A stretch of 64,000 bases of DNA from Liolophura sinensis (Eukaryota > Mollusca > Polyplacophora > Chitonida > Chitonidae), in NCBI RefSeq assembly GCF_032854445.1, contig NC_088306.1, forward strand, positions 29,733,764 to 29,797,763, given 5' to 3'. The notes under the pieces are model-generated. The model did not search any database. It was not told the DNA's origin and saw only the letters and a program-made list of their open reading frames with translations. The translations under genes were made by a program, and so were the position numbers. Below are positions 34,498 to 46,058 of this stretch, in pieces (the first letter of the stretch is position 1; each line of letters opens with the position of its first letter).

Positions 34498-37048
34498 TTA
34501 CGTGACGTACATTATGGCGTGAATTATCCTGCCCAGCAGCGTATGTGTGAGATAATTTCAAAAACTGTGTGAACAACAATCTACGTTCATTCATGTAGGC
34601 CTATTCACTCCTTTATCTCGCGACTTGATCTCACTCTTTACCACCAGAAGTAAATGCATGCAAATCGTATACTTTGCACATGGACATTCCTTCATTAATA
34701 AACCTAAACACATTGTATGATTTTTGTAATTCCCTGAACCCAATTAGCTGTAGTAATTTGTGTACATTGAATCTCTCTTTATCTCTCATTGTTGGGTTAT
34801 CATTTATGTAATTTATTGCAGTCATTTTCATCTCCAGCGCTGTTAGTTTCCGAATTTTTACATAAGGGCTGTAGTCTGTCTTGCAGCTTTAACGATCATT
34901 CCATGTGTATAGGTGAGAGGTTATTGCTGGTTCTAGCATGCGTTCATGGCATTATCTGTGTGAAGTTTGGCCAGACAAAAATATAGTAAAATATATGTGA
35001 GACAATCCTAACATTGTGTTATCTGGGCGTCCGTCATCTCTACGTGATCTCCCGAGATTAAATCCCCAAAACCTACACGTACATGTGACATTGGCGAGTT
35101 CTGAGTTCGAGTACTACAAGATTTAAACGTTTCCACCTTAGAATGGGGAGAATATTGTGTATCTTTTAGCCACATAATTACTTGTACAGCTATTCAGAGC
35201 ATTAGGTAGACAGGAGTTCTGAAGAGACCAACTAAAGGTTCCATGCAGTTGCTGTACTTAAAGATGAGAAAATGGATGGCACAATATACATGGGTGCGAG
35301 GAAGGTGAATACAAAAGTCCGACTATCACAGTTGAAAGAGGTGGCCAGAAAGCTGCACAGTAGGTGTGCAGTGGTTTAACCTGGTCACTGTGATTTCCTG
35401 TACACAGTAAACCTGCTTTCAAATCTGACCTTGTGAATTATCCTTACTTGGATAACCACTGAACAACATTTAAGGACATTTCCTGTGCTCCAAATCATGA
35501 ACATGTTTAGCAGCATCTCTATGTATCTAACCTTTCTAGATCTTTAGTTCAGTCCGTCCATTTATTTCAAGGTTGTTTCAGTCTTACTTAAAAATAAGTT
35601 ACATCAACTAGCTCGAACTGACTGAGTAGCTACTTTGGAGCGTCTCAGCTGGCTTGAGCTAACTTCTGCGAGCTAAAAAAATGAAAGAATGATTATGGCT
35701 TAACGCCACATCGGCAATTTTGCAGCCATATCGTGGCGAGCGAGCTTAAGGAAACCAAGTCTAAAATGATTTTTAATTGCATTAACTTGACAGGAGAGAC
35801 TGGAATGAAAAAACAGTGCGTGAATTTTCAGAAAAAAGGAGATATCGCAAAAATGCGAGCTTGGTGATATTTCCCTCAGAGGTTCGTACTCGAATACTAT
35901 GTATAACTGCCACTGGCAGTTGCTGATACAGGCGTTGCTCTTATTTGAAGAAATCGCCGGAATATATCTTCGCTTCTCTTGCGACTATACGATGCATAGT
36001 AAAGTGATAATTAATCGGAGTTCCATAGTCTGACGTCCATGACAAGTATCCCACTTTTATGATATTGCAGGTATGTAGGTGAAATGTAAAAAGTAAACTA
36101 CACAACAAATTGTAATGGTAACATATGTTTATGATTAGAACATGTATAGAACAATAAACCCAGTTAGTTATAACAGGTAATTAATATAACATCCATTTAA
36201 ATTTACACATTCCGTTCAAGGGATAATCCATACGGGATTAAAGGGTTAGAGTCTGGGTGACATTGAGAACGATGATGTTGTGAACGGAAGTGAATGAAAC
36301 AATGACGTGAAACAATAGAACCATATTACAGGTATCGTCCTACCAGTGGGTGGCTTTATCTTGATCGCCATTAGAGATCACCTTAGGGGTCAGGTATGTG
36401 AGACAACGCAAACGTTTTGTGAACACTGTTCTAATACAGCTTAGTGTTTATCTCTGCTGGATGTGAGAAGATATACGCAACCGAAGTTTTTTTTTTTTGA
36501 AAGAATAAAAACATTGAACTATTACAGCTTAACGTTATCGCTTCCAACTGTGCCCACGTTGTGAACGCAAAACAGTGTACTATTGTCACAACATTCTCCG
36601 TGACGGTGTCTTGCGAAACATAACATGCGAAACTCACGAAAATATTGGAGTGAAGATAGCTCCCCATATTTCAGGAAACACAATAATGTTGTTGTAAGAT
36701 CAGTCATTCAGTGTCGATGTTACATCACTTCTACACGAATACAGTGAAATTTCCATCGACTGGAAGCTTTGGACTCAACTACAATAACCATTATGTATGA
36801 CTAAAGTATTCAAGGAGTTTGCCATCACAAAGGAAACACTTTATATTGATTTTAAAATTTAGGAATATCCGGTCTTAATATCTTACATGTAATTTGCATA
36901 GGTGTATGACTTTTTTCTCTTTTATCCTTAAAACCCTTCGTCTAGCCTTACATTTTTGTTAAGTATTCTTTTTCCACTTATTTTTAGTTAAAAGTTAATG
37001 CAATTGTAAATTTCGATAATAAATAGTCGATTTGATCAATTCGTGGCG

Positions 37049-37261
37049 ATGACCCAGGAGTCTCTCACCAATGCGGTCGCTGTGAGTTCAAGTCCAGCTC
37101 ATGCTGGCGGCCGTACGTGAGAAGGTCTGCCAGCAACCTGCGGATGGTCGTGGGTTTCCCCCGGGCTCTGCCCGGTTTCCACCCACCATAATGCTGGCCG
37201 CCGTCGTATAAGTGAAATATTCTTGAGTACGGCGTAAAACACCAATCAAAAAAAAAAAAAA
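37049..37261 (+). mobile_element. SINE family C, complete, with empty site in the paralogous copy
   Basis: 213 bp. tRNA-like head with GTGAGTTCAAGTCC as B-box region, body with GGATGGTCGTGGGTTTCCCC and ATAATGCTGGCCGCCGTCG, end GTAAAACACCAATC and a poly-A tail. The flanks 37038-37048 and 37262-37272 are both AATTCGTGGCG. The equivalent position in unit 1 (near 34125-34135) has AATTCGTGGCG once and no SINE, which is the unoccupied target. Confidence 0.95.
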
Positions 37262-37946
37262 AATTCGTGGCGTCTTAAGCCTCTTGATATAAACAGCAAA
37301 AATGTAACGGTTGTTATCTTTGGATTATTTCAGCGGAAAAATGTCACGAAGAGCACAAAAATGGAGAAGCCATGAGGGGGGTGAGATTAATCTACTGTTG
37401 ATGGTAGATAATGATGTGACGAATAGGGCAATAGTTTTTAAGCTACCTTATACATTACATAACAGTCCTGAGGGGATTAAAGGATTAGCGCCTTGATGAC
37501 ACTGAGAAACATAATGTGACGTACATTATGGCGTGAATTATCCTGCCCAGCAGCGTATGTGTGAGATGATTTCAAAAATTGTGTCAACAACATTCTACCT
37601 TCATTCATGTATTCACTCCTTTATCTCGCGACTTGATCTCACTCTTTACCACCAGAGGTAAATGCATGCAAATCGTATACTTCGTATAAAAAACAGTGCG
37701 TAAATTTTCAGAAAAGAGGAGATATCGCAAAAATGTGAGCTTGGTGGGATTTCCCTCAGAGGTTAGTACTCGAATACTATGTATAACTGCCAATGGTAGT
37801 CGGAGATACAGGCGTTGCTCTTATTAGAAGAAATCGCGCGAATATCTCTTCGATTCTCTTGCGACTATACGATGCATAGTAAAGTGTTTCGCACTGTAAC
37901 TATCGTGGGAAATCCACTTTATAATTAATCGGAGTTCCATATTTGC

Positions 37947-39822
37947 CCTTGGATCAGGACATACTCCATGTATTATATCGCTTGTTAGCTCGTTCAAATA
38001 ATGTGTATCCTATTTTAAATGACCATTCATACTATAGTTGCATTCGGTTACGTGCGTGCAGAACCGATATGGAATTACAACCGTTTTAAGACTGCTGCAT
38101 GCGTTCTCTATGGAGTTTGCCCAATACGGCTGGATCAAGTGAGATTTACAATGGGTCTTAATCCCCACACAAAATACATATAGCCACTCATAGAACCAAT
38201 GGTCTATATCGGCGAAATCGGCTTATGAAACCCAGAATAACACCTTCACAATGCATGAGCACGAGGACTGGTCAGGGAGGGACGAAGAAGTTGAGGTTCT
38301 GTATAGCTGAAAGCACTTCTTAACGGTGGACACGTACTAGTAGGGTAACCTTCAAATCAAGATGGACCACTGGCTGATATGTGCTGCCAACGAGGGAGAT
38401 AAGCGCACTGCACGAACTGGATGATGGTTTACGGATATGTGATATAGGTGACTCAACAAGGGCCAGCCTCGGGGTGAACCCCTGACAGCTACGCAAACCA
38501 GTAGGTTTGTACATGTATTTAGTAACCAAGTACTCTCTTCGCTTAAAAATCTTTGAACTGCTTTGCTGTTATAAAACACTGGTGTGTGTTTACAATGTAA
38601 TGGAAAATGGCAACGTAAACAATATGGGTTTAAATGAAATTCATGATTAGTCTTTGTTTTCTGTCTTTCCGTAGCAATGAACACCGGAACAACGTAACGA
38701 AATTTGTCCGAACCGATCATTTGACCACAGTTCCTCAAGCGACTTTAGCCCTACGGTCATTTTACCTATTACAAAGGCATGTGATATGATTTTAGCTGAC
38801 ATCATCACAAATAAAAGCCTGGTTGTATCTTTCTTACGAATGACTTCATGACTTCATGCGCTCTGCTTCATGGCTGTGTCTAATTCCGCTTAACCCGGTG
38901 CCGTATATTCGTCTGAATAAATTTGATCGCCACGTCGGATACATGAACAGTTGCAATCAAAGCACAACCGAGATACATATTTGGTGATCGACAACTGATA
39001 TTCTACCCTGGTACTAGCGTCTTTACAACATCATTGCAAACTGTTGACAACTTCTTTTTGTATGATTCCGTCCTATTTTCGAACTTTATATATTTTTTAG
39101 TTCTTTGGTGATTTGTGTTGTACGTCGTTTTGGGAATTGTCCTTGCGGTTACTGACCTGGAACGTCCTTACTAGTAGAGAACGAATGTCTGTTTCGACGC
39201 ATAGATTCTGTCCAAGGCCAAATTAGACATACAGGTGTATACAGTCTGCTGTAGTGTGCTATATTTGGAAATGTGTTTTTCGAATGATTTGGGAATTTGG
39301 TGTATATCAAATACCTACACTATACACGTATCTAAATCATCATAAACGATCGCAAAATGATGTCTTAGGCACTGCTTCATGCAGAGGTATCAGTCATCCC
39401 TTAATGAAGGGTGAATGGTCGATAAAGACAACGTCACAGACTATGTCGGTCAATCTGATGGCAACGCGTTTGACTGACTCAGAGTTTTAACACATCTGCC
39501 TAGAATCACGCAAGTCATTTGTTTGATATCATCACTTAGTTATCTTATTCACATCAGAATAATGAAGTATAACACTTTTTAGAGATTTTTAACATTTTAT
39601 TTTTGATTGAAATGTGCTTTAACCAAGTGTCTCGTCCTATAAGGTTTTTTTAAGAATCCATAGTAAAATCCTTATGTCATTATACCAAAGGCAAACATTA
39701 CAAGTTCATCTTCACCAAGCTTATCTATCGGGCCCACAAGATCACATTGCTGTCTGAGTCTGAAATCAACTTTTTACTCAACCTCTGAATTGACTCTAGT
39801 AAAATGCCTCTCACATCTACAT
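37947..39822. other. Intergenic stretch
   Basis: About 1.9 kb with no recognised gene, array or mobile element. It may contain the upstream untranslated exon or promoter of the ankyrin gene, but I cannot place them. Confidence 0.5.
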
Positions 39823-39957
39823 CATATTTATTTATTTGATTGGTGTTTTACGTTATACTCAAGAATAATTCACTTATACGACGGCGGCCGGCATTATGGT
39901 GGGAGCAACTGAGCAGAGCCCGGAAGAAATCCACAACTATCCGCAGGCTGCTGACAC
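39823..39957 (-). mobile_element. SINE family C fragment, reverse orientation
   Basis: Starts with TTTATTTATTTGATTGGTG, then TTTTACGTTATACTCAAGAA, ACGACGGCGGCCGGCATTAT and GAGCAGAGCCCGG. Matches the reverse complement of the 3' half of the complete SINE. Lies 300 bases upstream of the ankyrin exon. Confidence 0.8.
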
Positions 39958-40256
39958 ATTATATTAAATGCCACGTAGCAATCTATGATATGATCTTGTG
40001 TAAGAGCATATCACAAGCACGAACAAACCTTTCAACCAGACAAAACATGCATGTGTACATCATTTAATGGTTTTGAGAGAGTCCATACCCACATCAAGGA
40101 CAGTAGAGCGCTTGCGTGCTTCTCTGTCCATGCCCCTGGCTCACGAGGCGTTAAATCAGACGTAGTTTTACTTCCAGAACTATTTCTCAACTTATCGATT
40201 TGAAGTCAAATGTTGTCAAGAGAAAAATGGGTGTACATGCATTTTTCTCTTTGCAG

Positions 40257-40275
40257 GCACTTCTGGCTCGCAGCC
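40257..40275 (+). other. 5' UTR part of the ankyrin gene exon after a splice acceptor
   Basis: ATTTTTCTCTTTGCAG ends at 40256, a strong acceptor 19 bases before the chosen ATG. This implies an upstream untranslated exon. An in-frame ATG at 40210 would lie inside the intron and is not used as start. Confidence 0.65.
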
Positions 40276-41835
40276 ATGTCAGTCAAAGATGGAAGCACAA
40301 AGGTCAAAAGGAACCAGAAGAGGTTGTTCCACGCGGTTTTTCGGGGTAACGTTGACCACCTACAGGAGATTTTAGAGGACGGCAATGTGGACATAAACGC
40401 TTATGACATCAACTCACGCACGCCTCTTATGCACAGTGTTGTCCTCGAGCGCGTCGACGTCAGGGCGCCTGTTATACGCTGTCTGCTCGACGCTGGCGCA
40501 GACGTAAACGTCAAGGACGCTGACGGTAAAACGGCCCTGATGTACGCCGTGTCAGATCACGAAAACAAAGAAGTGATAGAACTGCTGTTGGCGTCGGCTC
40601 GCTCGGATCCCAACGTGCAGGACCTAGAAGGGAACACTGCCCTGATGCATGCCGTTAATTCCGATAACGTCAGAGCTATACGGGCATTGGTTGACGTGAA
40701 CACCATCAACAACGCCGTAGATACGAGGCTGGCGAACAAGCACGGCTATTCCGCCCTGCTTATGGCTGTGAAGCTAAGACGAGTCGAATGCTGTAAAGTT
40801 CTGGTGCATGAAGCTAAAGCGGATCCTAACGAAGTCTCAAAACACTGGCAGGGAACGCTGGCGCGCCTCTTGGAAGGGGACCGGAACGCCAACGGTAAGG
40901 ATTCCGCTCTCCGCAAAGGACGACGGGCATCCATTGCATCGCTTCCTTCGTCGCTCAGTCGACCGATCAGGTCAAGCTCGCCGACCGAATCCAGGTCAAG
41001 GCCTCCGACGCATTCTGGGCATTCCTCTCTGAGTTCTTCGCAAAACCGATTCACGGCAAAGGTAACCGGTACGCAGATAAGACCAAGCGGCCGCGAGAGG
41101 AGGAACTCTGGGCTTCGGCGCCATCAGTCCATTAGGAATGTGTCCCCCGAGGAGGACGAAACGGAGAGTTTAAGAGACATGTTGCTGTCGTTCGAGATTC
41201 AGTATCGACCAACAGCGTCCAGGGAGGACAGCCAATCTTCACTCTTCTCGGAAAGCACGTTGACCTTCCAAGGAAGGCCAAAGACAATGAGGGAAGGAAG
41301 CAACTCATCTATCGACACTCTGACAACCTTACAAAGCCGCCCGAACACTCGACAGAACAGTGACCTCTCCATACATACTCTCGAGGAATTTACCAAAGGT
41401 CGATCGCCAAAATTACCACGCGACACAAGTGCTGTGCTCAAGAGATCGGGCACCCAGCCGCCTGGAGTTGACGTCGGAAGCGGGCGTCGGACGTCATGGT
41501 CACGTCCAAGTTCGTCACTCGTGCTGCAGCCAATGCTTCCTTGGATGAGTTCGCGGGACTCCGAGCCTTGGCTCAATAACCTCCCGCATGGAAAAGCGGA
41601 CCAGATGCCTCGGACACTCAGCTCAATGTCCTCTTACAGGTACAGTCTTCCGCCCCACATCAAATTCCAACAGCCGAAAATGTCCACGGTCAGGTCTGCC
41701 AAGGAAACAGCTCTAAAACACATCCGAGGGAGTTTGAGGATGCAACAGACGCCGACGCCATCCGCCCATAGAGTCTTCAGCAGAGAAGATAAAGCGGGGC
41801 GCCATCTCCCGGCTATCACGGGCTCTAAACATTGA
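40276..41835 (+). CDS. Ankyrin-repeat protein, ANKRD34/ANKRD63-like
   Basis: One uninterrupted frame of 519 residues starting MSVKDGSTKVKRNQK. Five ankyrin-type repeats are visible: about residues 15-44, 47-81 (RTPLMHSV, LLDAGADVNVKD), 84-116 (GKTALMYAV, DPNVQD), 119-154 (GNTALMHAV) and 157-186 (GYSALLMAV, ADPNE). The remaining 330 residues are Ser/Arg/Pro-rich and probably disordered, with SSS and RRAS-type phosphorylation-like sites and no membrane segment or signal peptide. Ankyrin repeats bind other proteins; the partner is unknown. A short N-terminal ankyrin block, a long disordered tail and a single coding exon match the ANKRD34 and ANKRD63 families as I remember them, but the exact orthology is inference. 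The frame is markedly richer in G and C than its flanks, which supports real coding sequence. Confidence 0.9.
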   Translation: MSVKDGSTKVKRNQKRLFHAVFRGNVDHLQEILEDGNVDINAYDINSRTPLMHSVVLERVDVRAPVIRCLLDAGADVNVKDADGKTALMYAVSDHENKEVIELLLASARSDPNVQDLEGNTALMHAVNSDNVRAIRALVDVNTINNAVDTRLANKHGYSALLMAVKLRRVECCKVLVHEAKADPNEVSKHWQGTLARLLEGDRNANGKDSALRKGRRASIASLPSSLSRPIRSSSPTESRSRPPTHSGHSSLSSSQNRFTAKVTGTQIRPSGRERRNSGLRRHQSIRNVSPEEDETESLRDMLLSFEIQYRPTASREDSQSSLFSESTLTFQGRPKTMREGSNSSIDTLTTLQSRPNTRQNSDLSIHTLEEFTKGRSPKLPRDTSAVLKRSGTQPPGVDVGSGRRTSWSRPSSSLVLQPMLPWMSSRDSEPWLNNLPHGKADQMPRTLSSMSSYRYSLPPHIKFQQPKMSTVRSAKETALKHIRGSLRMQQTPTPSAHRVFSREDKAGRHLPAITGSKH

Positions 41836-42635
41836 CAATATGGACGATGTGCAAGGACATTAACTGAAGCCACTTGATAATGGGTGAAGAACACAGCTCT
41901 CCAACCGAATCCTAACCAATTGTGACAACCACGAATGGAATGGCAAGAATGTTACAGTGTTATAAAATAAGCCGCAAAATAACGCGGTTAAGCATTTCAC
42001 TAATATCGCAGCGGTAAGGATTGTCAGTTGAAGAAACCGGGCAGGGAATTTGAGAAATGCATGGTTTCTAACAAAAAGCGCATCTCCCAGAAATGATGAC
42101 ATTCAATCTCTCGATTATACTACATGTAAATGAAAATACATCTGAAAATGATTTATATCAAAGGATACCATGCTGTTAACATAAAGAAGGCTGTGTAGTG
42201 GTTCAGCTGTACCGCAGATGTATTGAATCACAGACCTACACTGCCTTACCTGGAGACATGTATGGATTACGTTGTCATCAAAAGTCTCGACACAGACCAG
42301 TGGAATACATGCTATCCTCATGCACAGGCCCCAAGTCTTCCGTCCACAACCATGGCTGAAAGAGCTCACAAACCTGATACACATGGCTAATTAACATATT
42401 CCAGAATGACCAGTGGAAAAGTTCGCAACATCGCCAGCCGTAAGAAGTTGATGAGGATAAGTTTCTGTAGGTGAATACGGTCCTAAGTTTACCAAACTCG
42501 TTGATAGAGATCGGCCTTCAATTATGCAGACTATATGGGTCACTTGTGGACGATCGTTGACGCCAGGTATTGGAGCAGTTCTTTTCATTTTATTGTGAAT
42601 GCAAGACTATAGTCAACCCCCCCCCACGCTCTCTC

Positions 42636-42730
<95 letters not shown>

Positions 42731-44032
42731 TTTAATATGTGAATATTAATGAAGATACATCAATGACAATGGAAATTCGTTCTCATTTCGCTCGTACGAG
42801 AGTTCATTGGAAAACATGGACTAAGTCACTTTTCGCTTGTATTACAAACCCAAGTGTCTTTTCACAGAGCATGGAGTCCATAAATTCTGAATGTTTTTCG
42901 AGAAGAGAGGATGGTACACAGTTCGCCTGTTTATGAAACGCCACTATCAACATACGATACATTCGTCAAAATTAAATTTGCTAAGGAAACCCCTTTTTGT
43001 TTGAAGACTGTCTGTCTCGGTTGTTGGTTTTTCTACAGATGTCGGCTATATTTATCAATACAGTGTACAGGTTTTTTATTTAATATATTGTTGTTTTAAC
43101 ACCATTTTTTTTTTGACTTACTGTATTTTCCCTCCAAAGGTGCATTTTAGAGCAAATATTAAAAGGTAACAAAATATTACATTACATGCTCAAGTTTCCA
43201 TTCCTCCAGCACAAGATCTCTCAGAATCAGGCAAAATGAGAAACTTAAATCATGGGCAAAATTTTAGGAAAAATGCAATATTTGTCAGCGGTTAGACGTG
43301 CTTTTAAAGGTGGAGGAAACCAGAAACTCCACAGTAAACATAACCAGCGTTGTTTGTTTTGAGTAAAGAATTCTTCTCTCTACACGACGGACTGTCATTA
43401 ACGTGATTGACTGGAACAGGGGTGCTCGGAATAAACCACCAACCTTTGGCGAGCTCCTATATGTGTTTTAAAGCAAACTAAACACGACAGCAACAGCAGG
43501 GAATGGTGTTTTTTTCTCACAGTTTGGAACAGTGATCTGTAGGTTGGAAATGTTGTGCAATCACACTCCTTCCATAAACAAAACATAGCCTCCATCCCAG
43601 TAATTCCGGACTGCGTCTTTTTCCTGTGAACTAGGGTGTTAATTGGCGATGATATACATGTACTCAGAGATGTATATTGAACTGAATCTGTCTACTCATT
43701 AGCAAGGTTCGTATTTATTAAGTAACGTACGAGTTAAGTCATTCATGTAAATTGCGAGTGGTTAAAAAGTAAAACTCAAAACATGGAAGTAAAACTCAGA
43801 ACTGGGAAGAACAATTGTGGAATGTACTATGTTCTGCAGCAAAGAGTCAGTGTGGAAATTTTGAACAATACCTAGAGCCAAAAAATTTAATTGTAGCTGT
43901 GGTTGAAGTTTTGTCTTCGGCTTAAGTCGGAAGACGTTTGATAAATACGGGCCCACTGCCACTCCAAACATGTATTTGCTGTGAGGGAGTGCACGTGTGA
44001 CTTATGACGCATTTCTGACTCCCACAGTTCTG
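41836..44032 (+). other. 3' UTR and intergenic region after the ankyrin gene
   Basis: About 2.2 kb without recognised gene. Contains the long (TA)n tract at 42640-42729. No AATAAA was placed with confidence; ATTAAA-like hexamers occur near 43156. Confidence 0.5.
42640..42729. repeat. (AT)n microsatellite, about 45 dinucleotides
   Basis: The longest simple repeat in the window, preceded by a short CT run. Confidence 0.98.
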
Positions 44033-45010
44033 ATTTATGGTGGTTGTAACGGCACAGAACCCACGAGGCACCTCGCCCCACTTGCTACATATACTTTATG
44101 GTGGTTGTAACGGCACAGAACCCAGAAGGCACCTCGCCCCGCTTGCTCCATATACTTTATGGTGGTTGTAACGGCACAGAACCCAGGAGGCACCTCGCCC
44201 CACTTGCTTCATATACTTTATGGTGGTTGTAACGGCACAGAACCCAGGAGGCACCTGGCCCCACTTGCTCCATATACTTTATGGCGGTTGTAACGGCACA
44301 GAACCCAGGAGGCACCTCGCCCCACTTGCTCCATATACTTTGTGGTGGTTGTAACGGCACAGAACCCACGAGGCACCTCGCCCCACTTGCTCCATATACT
44401 TTATGGTGCATGTAACGGCACAGAACCCAGGAGGCACCTCGCCCCACTTGCTACATATACTTTGTGGTGGTTGTAACGGCACGGAACCCAGGAGGCACCT
44501 CGCCCCACTTGCTACATATACTTTGTGGTGGTTGTAACGGCACAGAACCCAGAAGGCACCTCGCCCCACTTGCTCAATATATTTTATGGTGGTTGTAACG
44601 GCACAGAACCCAGGAGGCACCTCGCCCCACTTGCTCCATATACTTTATGGTGCTTGTAACGGCACAGAACCCAGGAGGCACCTCGCCCCACTTGCTCCAT
44701 ATACTTTATGGTGCATGTAACGGCACAGAACCCAGGAGGCACCTCGCCCCACTTGCTCCATATACTTTATGGTGCTTGTAACGGCACAGAACCCAGGAGG
44801 CACCTCGCCCCACTTGCTCCATATACTTTATGGTGGTTGTAACGGCACAGAACCCAGGAGGCACCTCGCCTCACTTGCTCCATATACTTTATGGTGGTTG
44901 TAACGGCACAGAATCCACGAGGCACCTCGCCCCACTTGCTACATATATTTTATGGTGGTTGTAACGGCACAGAACCCACAAGGCACCTCGCCCCACTTGC
45001 TCCATACACA
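44033..45010. repeat. 61-bp minisatellite, 16 copies
   Basis: Units of TTTATGGTGGTTGTAACGGC, ACAGAACCCAGGAGGCACCT and CGCCCCACTTGCTCCATATAC. Very homogeneous. Open minus-strand frames arise because the unit lacks stops; they are not genes. Confidence 0.96.
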
Positions 45011-45959
45011 GGAATTACATGTACATTTTGGCCAGTAGGTAAAGAGGAATCTAGTCCTACACAATATGTTTTATAGCTCTGACTTGGCAAAACAGCGGCG
45101 CTTCTCCATAATGGAAGAAAAAGACTGAGTGATATCAATGCCGTGGCTATTTGGTTTTACCTCAGTTTGTTTGTACAGGCCGACAAAGAAACCCAGCTGG
45201 AACTCAACTCCAACATGCGACATCATTGGTTGAATCGCCTAAGCTTGTTGACAAATGATATTGCCTAATGTAGTTTAAACTCTAGCAAAGCATAAGACCA
45301 AAGTGTATCTATCAAAATTTTGCTTTATTTTTCGTGCATAAAACAATGTGTTTGAGAACAAGAAGACAGCAGTGTAAAATATCAGAAACCTGCTTTAGGC
45401 GGAAATATGTAGATATGTACATGTATAGGTTTACAATGCTACTGGTACCCTGCGGCTGTAACAGACAACTGACAGGTAATTCCATGTAACTTGTCGCCCA
45501 GGATGGGTCTTGGATAACTCGTTTCAGTGTGGAGGCAGGAAATGACGTCAGAAGAAAGGCTCTGTCATCTGTGTAGGTATGAATTTCAACTCTTTCACGG
45601 TATTTTCACTGATGAACATTGAATATTGATTTGCTCAGCGGCGAGTCTTTGGAACAGAGCACACACTGTTAGGAAACATGGACTTTTCTGAGACAAAAAC
45701 CAATTCAACATATTCCAGAAACCCCAATGCTGTCTAACCAAGAGTCAATGCTGTCTGCCCAATATTATATGCAGTCTATCCAATGTTCAATGTAGTCTAA
45801 CCAATGTTCAATGTAGTCTAACCAATGTTCAAAGAGGATCCCAGATCTCCATATTCAATCTTTTTTGAAATTTGTTGCACAGTTGAAATGGCTTGAAGGC
45901 ATCAGGGTTATATTTGGTCTGGGTGTGAATCAATAACTGTATCTGGAACAACTTGTGGA
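45011..45959 (-). other. Probable 3' UTR of RNASEH2B
   Basis: Downstream of the RNASEH2B stop. A minus-strand AATAAA at 45329-45324 would give a 3' UTR of about 640 bases. A short three- to four-copy motif (ACCAATGTTCAATGTAGTCT) lies at 45775-45830. Confidence 0.5.
45324..45329 (-). terminator. Candidate polyadenylation signal of RNASEH2B
   Basis: AATAAA on the minus strand, about 630 bases after the stop codon. It is the nearest exact hexamer that I found. Confidence 0.4.
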
Positions 45960-46058
45960 TCACGTTTTCGACTTTGGTGAGAAAAAACTTGATATGTTCT
46001 TCATGCCTGTTTTATCTACACTTAGGAGTTTCTTCTGTCCAGCTGTCATGCTGCCATT
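45960..46058 (-). CDS. RNASEH2B: RNASEH2B last coding exon, with PIP-like motif
   Basis: Encodes 32 residues beginning NGSMTAGQKKLLSVDK and ending SSFFSPKSKT, stop at 45960-45962. Acceptor GTTTTGCAG. GMKNISSFF aligns with the PCNA-binding end of vertebrate RNASEH2B. Confidence 0.92.
   Translation of the reverse strand, partial: NGSMTAGQKKLLSVDKTGMKNISSFFSPKSKT

Larger units (their letters stand above)
31037..37946. repeat. Tandem duplication of a ~3-kb unit (partial, full, full, partial)
   Basis: The block starting GACGTCCATGACAAGTATCC occurs at about 31037, 33029 and 36030. The block with TAAATCCCCAAAAC occurs at about 32056 and 35060. Units 1 (32042-35040) and 2 (35045-37680) are near-identical. 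A first partial copy covers 31037-32040, and a last truncated copy covers 37685-37946. Differences: a 92-bp sub-repeat missing in unit 2, a 130-bp internal duplication only in unit 1 (34238-34497), and a SINE only in unit 2. No conserved protein is encoded; short minus-strand frames recur only because the DNA is duplicated. Confidence 0.92.

Noticed and set aside
40210-40275. In-frame ATG upstream of the ankyrin start (22 extra residues)
   Set aside because: A strong splice acceptor ends at 40256, so the upstream ATG is intronic. The ATG at 40276 is better placed.
40746-41576. Minus-strand frames of 100-125 codons across the ankyrin gene
   Set aside because: Antisense shadows of GC-rich coding sequence.
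44157-44620. Minus-strand frames with ASWVLCRYNHHK repeats
   Set aside because: Artefacts of the 61-bp array; the period is not a multiple of three and the pattern appears in more than one frame.
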